From positions 12,444,568 through 12,508,567 of the forward strand of contig CM020618.1 in assembly GCA_009829735.1 (NCBI GenBank): a DNA stretch of 64,000 nucleotides, read 5' to 3'. Positions 11,039 through 20,573 of this stretch are shown piece by piece. The DNA comes from Pyropia yezoensis. Lineage: Eukaryota > Rhodophyta > Bangiophyceae > Bangiales > Bangiaceae. The position numbers and the translations under genes were made by a program. The number at the start of each line of letters is the position of its first letter. Positions within the stretch are counted from its first letter, which is position 1. Below the pieces are notes generated by a model. The model did not search any database. It was given only the letters and a program-made list of their open reading frames with translations, and was not told where the DNA came from.

Positions 11039-12287
11039 TGACAACCTTAGCCACCAGGCGCGTTGGACGCCGAAATCACTGCCGTTGAGGGCCCGCTCGG
11101 AAGGAGGGTTGGTGGTGGTGCTCACCACAACAGGATATCCCAGCGGGTTGTGGGGATGCGCTCCCATTGGCTGCCCCAGGCGCGCGAAAGTGTCTGTCAT
11201 TGTATACTTTTCGTAATACATTTCTGAAAGAGATAGCACATCTGGCGCTCTGGCTACAACGTGAAGTGAATGAATGAGAACAACTGGATGGGTTATGTGT
11301 GCCCGTCCCAGCGTCGCACCCGCCATCCGTGCTCTATGTAGTGGGCTCCTTCTTTGGAGGCCACCACAGCGAGCTGGTCCCATCGGCGACATCAGCAGTC
11401 CAACCCATCCGAGGCTCGGTGTGCACGTAGCAGCGGGTGGAAGAGCGCACCCCGTCCGAGCGGCCCCCTTTTCTGTGCCCCGAGGGAAAGTCATGGACCT
11501 GGCCGTTGTTTTATATATTTCCATGGGCCCTTCGTTGGAGAAGAGGGAAGAACACAGCATCTTTGAGTGAGAGGGAGGGAAGTGGGGGGTGCCAGATGTG
11601 TGGCGTGAAATGCCGGCGTCAAGTGGATGGATGCTCGACGGCGCGCCTCTGCCACTTGTGGCGCTGCTCCACCATTCTCCTGTCAGCGCCTCTTTGCAGT
11701 CTGCCCTCGGGAACCGTCGTCAACCGCACGTGCTTCCCCCTGCCATCCATAAAGACCTATCCAGGCAGCCGCCTCGTCAAGCTCAGACGTCTCCGGCCTG
11801 GGCGGCTCGACATAAGACTTGAGCGTTCTCGCGGCGCAGGTCGCCATTGTGCACTCTCTTGTACCCGTTAATATCCGTTCCATGCGCAGACCTGGCGCTC
11901 AGGACAACCCACGGCATCGCCGAGCTTCCGGGCGGCACATCATAGGGGAACTTCTTATACGTGGGCCCGTTTACGCCCAGCTCTCCCGCCGGAGAAGGCA
12001 GATGAGAAACGTCAGTAAAGCGCCTCGGCGCGGCGCGGCGCGGGTGCCCGGACGGCTTCTCCGGGTCTTGAGTTGTCCCTTAATTGTCCTTGGAGAGTTT
12101 TCTTTCCTGTGAAATGTTGTGCGATTGACTGAGTTTCAGAGCGCTTTAGTTCATCCTGATGAAGTGCAGGGTAACTACAATAAGTTTATACACATCAACT
12201 TGACTTTATAATTTCCGTGATCAAGTATGTACTTTATGCGTACTTAGGTGTACCTGCTGAACCCACGTGCTGCCAGCCCACCTCATT

Positions 12288-12402
12288 GTGCGTCCCGTAA
12301 AAAGTGGACGTGTACAGGTCGTGCAGTGTGGGTTTGATTGGTCCAGTGGCCGATATTTGACATGATCACGACACGTGCACGTCCACTTTTTACGGGACGC
12401 AC
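12288..12402. mobile_element. 115-bp inverted-repeat element (MITE-like), copy 1
   Basis: Terminal inverted repeats of about 25 bp start GTGCGTCCCGTAAAAAGTGG at the left and are mirrored at the right, ending in ACGGGACGCAC. The roughly 65-bp interior contains GATTGGTCCAGTGGCCGATA. A second copy, same orientation, lies at 51,422-51,536 with only three differences that I can count. Short length, long perfect termini and near-identical copies at unrelated sites fit a recently amplified miniature inverted-repeat element. I cannot see a target-site duplication flanking either copy, so the family is unassigned. Confidence 0.7.
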
Positions 12403-12644
12403 CAGAGCAGTGCCAGTGCCACGGTCGTCTCCACCGCGGCGGCCACCTTGCCCCCCGCGGTACCCTCGTGGCTCCTCGGCCACTCCCTCGGCCCCCGGCA
12501 GCCATCTTGGCGCACAGCAGGCACCTTTCTTCTCAGCAGCCACCTTGTCCCTGTGAATTCCCGCGACGTCCGTCTCACCGGCGGGTGCGACCGTGCGACT
12601 GAGTCCATGCACCCTCCCCTCCCCTCCTCCCCCTGCCGCCCGCC

Positions 12645-15600
12645 ATGGTCCCCCCCCCGCCGGCCGACGCTGCCTCCACCACAGGCGGCTATGAGGCGCT
12701 GCGGGCGAGCGCGCTGGGCGCTGGCAGCTCCCGCCGCTCGGCGGTGACGGTCAACACTCGGGCGTTGGTGGACAAGACGCTCGCGCGGTACGCGGCGCCT
12801 TTTGCAACCTACCGGGAGTTGCTCCAAAACGCCGACGACGCAGGCGCGTCGTCGGCGGTCTTTTACTTCACCACCGCCCCCGCGGACGACGAGGCGTGGG
12901 GGGGGGGCGGCGGGGGGAGCGACGGCGGCTGGGCGGCCGCTGAGCCTGTGCGGGGAGGCGCCTGGGGCGACGGCGGCGGCGGCGGCGACGGCGGCAGTGG
13001 CAGGGGCAGCGGCAGCCATGGTGGCCGCGCCCCCGCCCCCCCCCGCCGGTCTGTGACGGCTGTCCGCGTTGACAATGACGGCGCCCCCTTTTCCGACGCG
13101 GACTTTGCCCGCCTGACGCGCATCGCGGAGGGCAACCCTGGGGCAGGGTCGGTGGGCTTTATGGGCGTCGGCTTTTTCTCTGTCTTTTCCATCACGGACG
13201 CGCCGCTGGTGGTGTCGCCCCCCACCGCGCTCGCGTTTACGTGGGAGGGCGACGCCCTCCTTACCGGCCGCGCTGACGCGCCGCGGGTGCCACCGCCCCC
13301 GCCACCCGGTCGCGCCGCGGGGGGGGGGGCAGCGGCGGCAGCCGCTGCCGCCGCCGCCGCCGCCGCCGCCGCCTCCTCCTCGGGTGCGGCAGGCCCCTTT
13401 GGCAGCGACGTCTGTGGGGGTGCCGCCGGCGCGACGGCCGCCGGGCCCGGGGCGCCTCTGCCCGCCTGGACGCCCACCACCTGCTTCCTCCTTCCTTGCC
13501 GGGACGCCTCACCGCTGCCCGATACGCGGGAGCTAGCCACCTTCCTCGCCTCGGCGTTGGCGTTTCCCCGCCACCTCCGCCGCGTCGCCGCGGTCGTTGA
13601 CGGTGTGGCCGTGGCGGTCATTGGGCGGGTGCCGGGGGGGCCACCCGCGGCGCTTCCCACCGTCGTAGCGAGGGGTGGTGGCGGGGGCGGGGGCGGGGGG
13701 GGAGGGGGGGGAGGCGCGGCAGAGGCGGGACGCTGGGCCGACCCGCAAGGGGGGGTCTTCCGGTTGTCGTCTGTGACGGTGCAGACGTGGCGGGTGACTG
13801 CATCGTTGGTGGGCGGCGGTGGCGTCGGTGGGAATGGCGCAGCGGCGCGGGAGCGGCGGCGGCGGCGGGGGAGCGGCGAGCGGGGGTTCGTGGACGTTGG
13901 CGGGGGCGATGCCAGGCGCGGCGCCGTCGGTGGAGGTGGCGGTGGCGGCGGCGGTGGCGACGACGGCAGCGCCGCGCGGCACACAGCGTCTGTCGTGCTG
14001 TCCCTGGCCACCGCCGTCGCGTCGGTGCACGCGTCGGCGGCCATGGTCACCCGCCTGGCGCGGGTGACCAAGAAGCCCCCACCCCCCACAGTGTCTGCGT
14101 CGGTCATCCTGGCTGCTAAAGCAGCCGGTGCGATGGCGAGCGGCGGCGGTGCCATGATGACGTCAGACGACCCCACCGCGGCCGCCGTCCTGGCCGCCTC
14201 CCTCTTCCCCGCGACCGCCACGGACGGGCGGCTGCACATTGGCTTCCGCACCGGCCAGACGACGGGGCTCGGCGCGCACGTGGCGGGGTCGGGTCTGGTG
14301 CCGACCGTGGAGCGGGAGGCGGTAGACCTGGGCGACGAGGCGCTCGCCGCGTGGAATGGGGGGGTGCTTGCACTCGGGGGGGGGGTCGCCCGCCTGGTCG
14401 TCGAGGGCATCGCCGCCCGCCTCGCTGCGTCGACGCGCGCTGCTTTGGCGGCTGAGGCTGCAGCAGAGGCGGCGGCGGCAAAGGCGGCGGCAGAGGCGCC
14501 GGTGCCGCCGCGGGCCATCCCTGGCGCTCCGCCGTCGCCGCTGGCGGCTGCCGCCGCGCCAGGGGGCCGCCGTTCCGGCGCTGCCGGTGGCCACGCTACG
14601 TCAGTGGTCGCAGTGGCTTGCCAGTCCCCGGAGGGTGCCCCCCCATCCCCCTCTGGTGGCGGCGGCAGCGGCGGCAGTGGCGGCGGGTGGGGAATCTTTG
14701 GTCGCCTGGTCAATTCGGTAGCCTCCCGCGTTGTGGCGGCGGTCGACACGGTGACGGGCGCGGGCGCCACGGACCCCGACGGCGACGAGCGGGTGCTGTC
14801 TCCCCCCCCCCCCCAGCGGGCGCTCACCCCCGCCGAGTTTGCGGCCGCCACCCTATTTACTGCCGCCGCTTGGGCGGCCGCCACCCCCGACGCGCGCGTC
14901 GGGGAGCTCATCCGCGCCGGCTTTGACGGCTGCCTCCTGCCGCCCGCCCCGCGGGGGCTTCCGTGGGGCAGGGGGGGCAGGCCCCCGCCGCCGCTGCCGC
15001 CGCCAGTCGTGACCGCGACGGGCGGGCTTGTCAGTGTCCCCGACGCGCGGCTGCCATGGGGGGGGCTCGACGGGCTCCTCTTCCCTCCCGCCGCGGGGGG
15101 GGGCGGGGGTGGCGGAGGCGGTGTTGCTGTGCACCTGGTGGATGCCCGCCTGGCGGCGTCGTGCCGCCCGTACCTAGCCCGCCACGGGGCGGCGCCGCTG
15201 GGCGTGGCCGACGTGGCCGCCGCGCTCCGAGGGCGGCTGCTGACCGCCGCCCAGCTGGGGCGTGTCCTCCACTGGCTAACCGCCGCCGCCGCCGCCGACG
15301 AGGCCGCCGCCGGCCGCCGCGGCGGGGATTCGCCGCCCCGGCGGCTGCTGTCGCCCGCCGACGCGGACGCGCTGGTGGGGGCGGTCACCTTCGTCGTCAC
15401 TGAAGGGGGGGCGGGTGTCCGGCTGTCGACGGTGCGCTGGTTCCTTCAGCCGCCGCTGGTCGGCGATGATGGCGCGCAGGGCGGTGGCCCCGGCAGCGGC
15501 GACGGCAAAGGCGGCAGCGGCCGTGGCGGTGGCGGTGACGGTGGCGGTGGTGGCAGGGGCTCCCTGACAGTGCCCCCCTCCGCGGTGCTGCCACCGTCGG

Positions 15601-18600
15601 TCCTCCCACCTGCGGTGGCGGCGCCCCTGCTGCGCCGCCATCGCCAGCCACTGGGGGACCCCGCGTCGGTGCTGCGGCGGTACGTAGCGCCGCTGTCGCT
15701 CGCGGCGGCGGTAGAGCTGCTCGTTGTGGTGCCGGGTGGTGGCACGGGGCCGCGGCGGCCCCCACTAGACGTCCTTCTCTGGGCGGGTCGCGTGCACGAC
15801 GCGGTGGGGGGTGGCGCCGCTGTGGCCTTGGCGGCGGTGCTGCGGTCGCGCCTCGGCAGCGTCTGCTGCGTGCCCGTCGTCGGCGCGCCTGGCGGCAGCG
15901 GCGTCAGCGGCGGCACCGCCCCCACCGCCGCGACTGCCACCACCGCCGCCACCGCCGCCGCCGCCGATGGGGTGTCCCAGCCCGGCCGCTGGGTGACCCC
16001 CGGCGACGCGTACCTCCCGTCTGCCTCCCTCGCCGCCTTCCCCGACGTGGTTGCCGCGACAGTTGTGCCTGCGGCGGTCGCGGGCGGCTCTGCGGGCGCC
16101 CCGTCAGACGCCTTTTGGGCGGCGCTGGGCGTGCGCGAGCACGTGACCCTCGAGTTGCTCTTCGCACGCCTGTCCGAGCTGGCCGACGCCCGCCGCAGTG
16201 GGGGGGGGGGGGGGGGGGGGGGGGGCGCCCGCCGCGGCGTCGACGCCCGCCTCCTTGTCCGATACTTGCTGTCTGTGCAGGCCAAGCTCAGTGACGATGA
16301 GTGGCGGCGCCTCCGCACCTCGTGCTACTTGTCGGCCGAGGTGGATGGCGGCGTTGGGGGTGGTGGCACCGATGGTGGCAGTGGTCGAGGCAGCGGTGGT
16401 AGGGGGGGCGGAGGTGCTGCTGCCAGCGCCAGCGCCGACGCCGACCGCCTGTACGCGCCCTCCCAGGTGTACCTGCCGGCCGCCAACCTCCGTGCGCTGC
16501 GGTGCGTGCGGCTGCTCGCCTGGGCCGCCGCCGCGGGCCCCACCGCCGATGAGCGGGCGCTGCTCACCTTATTGGGCGTCCGTGACCGCCCGCCCCTCCC
16601 CACGCTCCTTTCCGCCATTGCCGCCGCCGCCGCCGCGGAGCGTGTTGCCGCAGACGACGCGGCGGGGGTGGCCTGGCCCGACCGCCTCGTCGCGGTGCGG
16701 CTGCGGTACCTGGCCGAGCTGCTCGCCGCCGGCGGTGCGGCCGCCCGCGAGTACCAAACCGACGGCGCCGTGCGCGGCACGCCTTTCCTCCCGGCCACCG
16801 TCACGGACGCGCGGGCAACCGTGCGGGCCGCGTCTGCGTCGGCTTCAGCAGCAGCGGCTGGGGGGGTCACCGGGGGGGGGGCACCGCCGCTGCCGCGGGC
16901 TTCCGGGACACAGCTCGGTGGGGGGGCGCCGCCGGGGAGGGTTGGCCTCGCCGCGGCAATGGCACCCACCGCCGCCGCGCCCGCCGCCGCCGCGCCCGCT
17001 CCCCGCTCCACCCTCGTCCCCTACCCTGGGGTGTACGTGGAGCCCGCCGCCGCGGTGCTGGGCGTGCCCATCCTCGACGCCCGCCTGGCAGAGGCGGCGC
17101 CGGCGCTGCGCGTCGCCCCCCGCCCGGCGCCCGGCGCGACGGTCGGGGCGCTGCTGGCGCTGGTGCGCGCCCTGGGCGACGCCGCGCCCGCGCCCGCGGG
17201 TGCCCGCCGCCGCCACGCCGGCAGTGGTGGTGGTGACGTTGGTGATGGTGGCCGCCCGTCCGAACGCACGCCCGCTGCGTCGGCGGCGGCGGCAGCGGCG
17301 TTTGCAGCGACCGCCACGGTCATGCGGCTGGCGCTTGGGGGCCTCGAGTACCTGGCGGGGCGGCGCGGGGAGCTGGGCGCGGCCGAGTGGGCGGGGCTGG
17401 CCGCCGCAGCATGGATCCCGACGGTCGTCCACAGCCCGGGGGGGTTGCCGGGCGTTGCGTGGCGGTCGCCGGCAGAGGTGTACCTGGCCCGCCCGCGGAA
17501 AGGAGGACGAGGGCAGGGTGCCGCCGACGGTGGGCGGGCCGGGGGCGCGCGCGCGGACGCAGGCGCCAACGCCAGTGCCGACGCCGACGGCGAGGCGGGT
17601 GGCGCCGACGAGGACGTGGCCGCCGCGCTATTTGAGGTGGTCTCCCTGTCGCCGTCGGTGGACCGGCTGCTGGCCGAGGCGGGCGTCCGCCGCTCACCGG
17701 GGGTGGCGGACCTGGCCGCCGCGCTCGCCGCCGACGCGCCAGGCGCGCTGGCCCGCCTGGGGGGGGAGCCCGCCTACCGGGCGGTCCTGGAAGCTGTCGC
17801 CGCAGGCCGCGCCTCCCTGCCGCGGGGGGTGGTGCAGGCGCTGTCGCGGGCGCCCTGCCTGCTCGGCCACCGCTCCAGAGGGGGGGTTGGGGGGGGGGAC
17901 GCCGCTGCTGCAGCCGCCGCCCCCGCTGCGGTCGCCTCCGCCCCTCACACCGGTGACGCCGCGGCCGACGGTGACGCCGCCGAGGAGGATGGGGAGGTTG
18001 AGTATCGGCTGCTGTCTGCGGCGGAGCTTGTCGTGGTTGACGATACGATGCTGCAGCAACGTTTCCACCCGTGGGCCGCCCCGCCGTCCGCGTCGCTCGA
18101 GGGGCTCTACGCATACCTTGGCGTGCCCTACTTGTCAGCCGTCGTTCGCCGCTCCCACGCGGTCACACCGCTGCCTGGCCGGGGGGGCGGGGGGGTTCCT
18201 GCTGACGCGGACCCTGACGGCACCGCCGCTGCCCTGGACGCGCTCATCCGTCAGCGCCTGCCGCTGCTTCTGCCGGCCGGTGGCGGTGACGGTGACGGTG
18301 GAGACGGGAACGGCAGGGGGGGTGGTGCTGGCAGTGGCGGTGGTGGCGGCGTTGGGCGGGGTGGGGGCGCCTCGTCGGGCCTGACGCCACGTGGCCGTGG
18401 ACTAGCCGCTGGCCGCCTGACCGTCCGCGCGGTCGCGGGCCTGACCGAGCGCCTTACCTTTCGGCATACTACCGTAGACACTCCCGTCACGTGTGTTGCG
18501 CCGCAAGCCGGGGGCGCCGGGGAGGGCATCGGCGGTGCCGCCGCGGCTGCCGTGGCGGGCGTTGCCGACGCGTCGGCTGCGGCCGCTGGGCGGTTGCTGG

Positions 18601-20390
18601 GCGGCGCGTTTGCCGCGCTGTCGGCGCTGGTAGGGGACTCCCCCGCGCCCCCCAGCGGCGGGCAGGCGACCCCCCCCCCCGCGTCCTCCGTAGTGGGGGA
18701 CGACGGGCGCGCGGACGGGCGTACCGAGCTGGTCCTCCTCGTCACTGCCAGCGGCTACGATGCGTTTGACGTGGGCCGCGCGCTCGGCGGCGCCGCGCTG
18801 CGGCGGTGCCCGCTGGAGCGCGCCCTCCTCCTCGCGTCGGTCCTCGAGACGCCCCTCCGCGTGCTCCGGGCGCGGGGCTTTCCCGTCGACCGCGTCATGC
18901 GCGCGGCGCGCGCGGCGGCGGCGGCCGAGGCGGCCGAGGCGGCCGCCGCGGCGGCGGCCGAGCACGAGGCGGCCGCCGCAGCGGCTGCAGCTGCCGAGGC
19001 GGCAGCCGCCGCCGAGGCGGCGGCGGAGGCGGCCATCGGGGCCGACGTGGCCACCCTCACCGCCGCGTTTCCAGATGCAGACCCGGACCATGTGGCGCGC
19101 GCGCTGCGCGCGGCGGCAGCAGAGGGGGCGCGGGGGGGGGGGGACCCCGTCGCGGTCGTTGGCAACGCCCTCGCCGCCGGGGGGTACCCGACGCGCCCGC
19201 CGCCGCCGTCGCGGTCGCGGTCGCGGTCACGGCCGCCGCCCCCACCGCCGCCGTCGGCGGGGTCGGCCGCCGCGGGCACGACCGGCACGGCGCCACGGCC
19301 CGACGCGCTGCCGCCGCCGCCGTTGACGCCGCCTCCGCCGCCGCTCGCTAACGGTGGCGGCGGCGCGCCCCCCGCCAACGGGGTGCCGCGCCCCCCTCCC
19401 GCGGCGGCAGTGTCTCCGGCCGGGGCGGCGGCGGCGGCAGGGGTGCCACGGCGGCGGGGTATATCGCGCGCCCTTGCAGCCATCGGCCTCTCCTCCTCCC
19501 GACGGGGCGGCGTGGTCGCGGCGGCGGCGGCGGGAGGGGCGACCACCCCCCCGTTCCCCCCAAACTCCCCCACCGCCCCCTCCGTGGGTGGGAGCAGCGG
19601 CGGTGGCGGGCGCCTGGTGCCCGCCACCAACGCTGCCGACACGGCGGTGCCGCCGGGCCGCGACGCCGCGACCGCCGCGCACCTCCGCCGCTCCCTCGCC
19701 GCGTCGGTGGCGGCGTGCGCGCCGCTCCCCCGCGACGGGCGCCCCCACACGTCGGCGCCGGCGCTGCTGCCCCCCGGGGGCGGCGGTGCGCCGCCGGGCG
19801 CCGTCCTCGGCGGCGGTGCGTGTGAGGTGGTGCCGGGCCATGATCTGGCGCGGGTGGCCACCGTGGGGGGAGTGGCGGTGTACGCCACCCGCTCCCTCCC
19901 GGGCGCCGCCGAGTGGGTGGTGGCCGAGACGGTGGGCGCCGCCGCATCGGCCGCGGGGGGGGGCCATCCGCCTGTTGCGGGCGCGCCCGCAACGCGCCGG
20001 TTTGTGGCACTCCTCACCGCCCTTTCGGGGGGAGTGTACGGGCTGGACCCGGCGGCGGTGGCGGCCTACTATGACCCGTCGGCGCGGACGGTGGCGTTCA
20101 ACGCGGGACGGTCGCTCTACTTTAACGTCCGCTTTTGGGCGACGCTCCACGACGCCGCCGCCATTGGCGGCGGCGGTGGCGGCGGCGAGGCTGGCGGTGG
20201 CGGCATGCTCGAGGCCGCCGTGTACTGGTATGTTGTGATGGCGCACGAGCTCGCCCACAACTTTGGGTCTGCCCACGACGCGACGCACGGCCACTATGTG
20301 GAGAGCTACGTCCAGGCCTACCTACCGGCGCTGATGACGGCGATGGGAGCGGGGCAGTTTGGGGGCGGCGGAGGGGGGGCGGCGGGGTGA
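12645..20390 (+). CDS. Giant GHKL-ATPase protein (DUF3684/sacsin-like)
   Basis: One uninterrupted frame of 2,581 codons. The N-terminus is a histidine-kinase/Hsp90-type ATPase: TVNTRALVDKTLARY leads into RELLQNADDAG (catalytic Glu58, Asn62), then RVDNDGAPF (Asp145, 141-149) and SVGFMGVGFFSVF (about 169-181). This order matches the DUF3684 'Hsp90-like' proteins of fungi and, more loosely, sacsin; such proteins are thought to be chaperone-related, but their substrates are unknown. The middle is poorly conserved and rich in Gly/Ala runs. An Ala/Glu helix (about 2,085-2,130) precedes a CUE/UBA-like FPDADPDHVARAL (about 2,140). The C-terminus carries HELAHNFGSAHD at 2,534-2,545, a perfect HEXXHXXGXXHD zinc-protease-type motif. 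The start is supported because the family motif begins within 35 residues of the ATG. The protein stays in frame through many G-runs, including one of about 26 G at 16,200. No signal peptide or membrane segment is obvious. Confidence 0.85.
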   Translation: MVPPPPADAASTTGGYEALRASALGAGSSRRSAVTVNTRALVDKTLARYAAPFATYRELLQNADDAGASSAVFYFTTAPADDEAWGGGGGGSDGGWAAAEPVRGGAWGDGGGGGDGGSGRGSGSHGGRAPAPPRRSVTAVRVDNDGAPFSDADFARLTRIAEGNPGAGSVGFMGVGFFSVFSITDAPLVVSPPTALAFTWEGDALLTGRADAPRVPPPPPPGRAAGGGAAAAAAAAAAAAAAASSSGAAGPFGSDVCGGAAGATAAGPGAPLPAWTPTTCFLLPCRDASPLPDTRELATFLASALAFPRHLRRVAAVVDGVAVAVIGRVPGGPPAALPTVVARGGGGGGGGGGGGGGAAEAGRWADPQGGVFRLSSVTVQTWRVTASLVGGGGVGGNGAAARERRRRRGSGERGFVDVGGGDARRGAVGGGGGGGGGGDDGSAARHTASVVLSLATAVASVHASAAMVTRLARVTKKPPPPTVSASVILAAKAAGAMASGGGAMMTSDDPTAAAVLAASLFPATATDGRLHIGFRTGQTTGLGAHVAGSGLVPTVEREAVDLGDEALAAWNGGVLALGGGVARLVVEGIAARLAASTRAALAAEAAAEAAAAKAAAEAPVPPRAIPGAPPSPLAAAAAPGGRRSGAAGGHATSVVAVACQSPEGAPPSPSGGGGSGGSGGGWGIFGRLVNSVASRVVAAVDTVTGAGATDPDGDERVLSPPPPQRALTPAEFAAATLFTAAAWAAATPDARVGELIRAGFDGCLLPPAPRGLPWGRGGRPPPPLPPPVVTATGGLVSVPDARLPWGGLDGLLFPPAAGGGGGGGGGVAVHLVDARLAASCRPYLARHGAAPLGVADVAAALRGRLLTAAQLGRVLHWLTAAAAADEAAAGRRGGDSPPRRLLSPADADALVGAVTFVVTEGGAGVRLSTVRWFLQPPLVGDDGAQGGGPGSGDGKGGSGRGGGGDGGGGGRGSLTVPPSAVLPPSVLPPAVAAPLLRRHRQPLGDPASVLRRYVAPLSLAAAVELLVVVPGGGTGPRRPPLDVLLWAGRVHDAVGGGAAVALAAVLRSRLGSVCCVPVVGAPGGSGVSGGTAPTAATATTAATAAAADGVSQPGRWVTPGDAYLPSASLAAFPDVVAATVVPAAVAGGSAGAPSDAFWAALGVREHVTLELLFARLSELADARRSGGGGGGGGGARRGVDARLLVRYLLSVQAKLSDDEWRRLRTSCYLSAEVDGGVGGGGTDGGSGRGSGGRGGGGAAASASADADRLYAPSQVYLPAANLRALRCVRLLAWAAAAGPTADERALLTLLGVRDRPPLPTLLSAIAAAAAAERVAADDAAGVAWPDRLVAVRLRYLAELLAAGGAAAREYQTDGAVRGTPFLPATVTDARATVRAASASASAAAAGGVTGGGAPPLPRASGTQLGGGAPPGRVGLAAAMAPTAAAPAAAAPAPRSTLVPYPGVYVEPAAAVLGVPILDARLAEAAPALRVAPRPAPGATVGALLALVRALGDAAPAPAGARRRHAGSGGGDVGDGGRPSERTPAASAAAAAAFAATATVMRLALGGLEYLAGRRGELGAAEWAGLAAAAWIPTVVHSPGGLPGVAWRSPAEVYLARPRKGGRGQGAADGGRAGGARADAGANASADADGEAGGADEDVAAALFEVVSLSPSVDRLLAEAGVRRSPGVADLAAALAADAPGALARLGGEPAYRAVLEAVAAGRASLPRGVVQALSRAPCLLGHRSRGGVGGGDAAAAAAAPAAVASAPHTGDAAADGDAAEEDGEVEYRLLSAAELVVVDDTMLQQRFHPWAAPPSASLEGLYAYLGVPYLSAVVRRSHAVTPLPGRGGGGVPADADPDGTAAALDALIRQRLPLLLPAGGGDGDGGDGNGRGGGAGSGGGGGVGRGGGASSGLTPRGRGLAAGRLTVRAVAGLTERLTFRHTTVDTPVTCVAPQAGGAGEGIGGAAAAAVAGVADASAAAAGRLLGGAFAALSALVGDSPAPPSGGQATPPPASSVVGDDGRADGRTELVLLVTASGYDAFDVGRALGGAALRRCPLERALLLASVLETPLRVLRARGFPVDRVMRAARAAAAAEAAEAAAAAAAEHEAAAAAAAAAEAAAAAEAAAEAAIGADVATLTAAFPDADPDHVARALRAAAAEGARGGGDPVAVVGNALAAGGYPTRPPPPSRSRSRSRPPPPPPPSAGSAAAGTTGTAPRPDALPPPPLTPPPPPLANGGGGAPPANGVPRPPPAAAVSPAGAAAAAGVPRRRGISRALAAIGLSSSRRGGVVAAAAAGGATTPPFPPNSPTAPSVGGSSGGGGRLVPATNAADTAVPPGRDAATAAHLRRSLAASVAACAPLPRDGRPHTSAPALLPPGGGGAPPGAVLGGGACEVVPGHDLARVATVGGVAVYATRSLPGAAEWVVAETVGAAASAAGGGHPPVAGAPATRRFVALLTALSGGVYGLDPAAVAAYYDPSARTVAFNAGRSLYFNVRFWATLHDAAAIGGGGGGGEAGGGGMLEAAVYWYVVMAHELAHNFGSAHDATHGHYVESYVQAYLPALMTAMGAGQFGGGGGGAAG

Positions 20391-20502
20391 CCGGCGCACA
20401 CCCCCGTCCCGACAGCGGCACGGCCCGCCACACCCCGCGCCCCACCACCACGACCATAGGACATGGGTCATAGTAAGAGCAACCTGACGGGCGGGGAGAG
20501 AG

Positions 20503-20573
20503 GCGGCGACCGCGGCGGCGATCGCGGCGGCGATCGTGGCGGCGATCGCGGCGGCGATCGCGGCGACCGGCGG
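20503..20573. repeat. GGCGGCGATCGC minisatellite
   Basis: About six head-to-tail units of a 12-base GGCGGCGATCGC or near variant. It begins about 110 bases after the stop of the GHKL gene. The repeated GCGATCGC core is palindromic. Confidence 0.8.

Larger units (their letters stand above)
9849..12644. other. Intergenic block with transposon-like elements
   Basis: Upstream of the FKBP gene (-) and the large GHKL gene (+), so both promoters must lie here. The block contains G-rich DNA to about 10,290, then the A+T-rich candidate element at 10,311-11,038, mixed-composition DNA to about 12,240 without recognisable coding, and the 115-bp inverted-repeat element at 12,288-12,402, about 240 bases before the GHKL start codon. 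The 12,060-12,240 stretch is strikingly A+T-rich for this window and is a plausible promoter-proximal region. Confidence 0.6.

Noticed and set aside
13000-20000. Long minus-strand frames opposite the GHKL gene
   Set aside because: They are antisense shadows of GC-rich codons; only the plus strand shows ordered family motifs.
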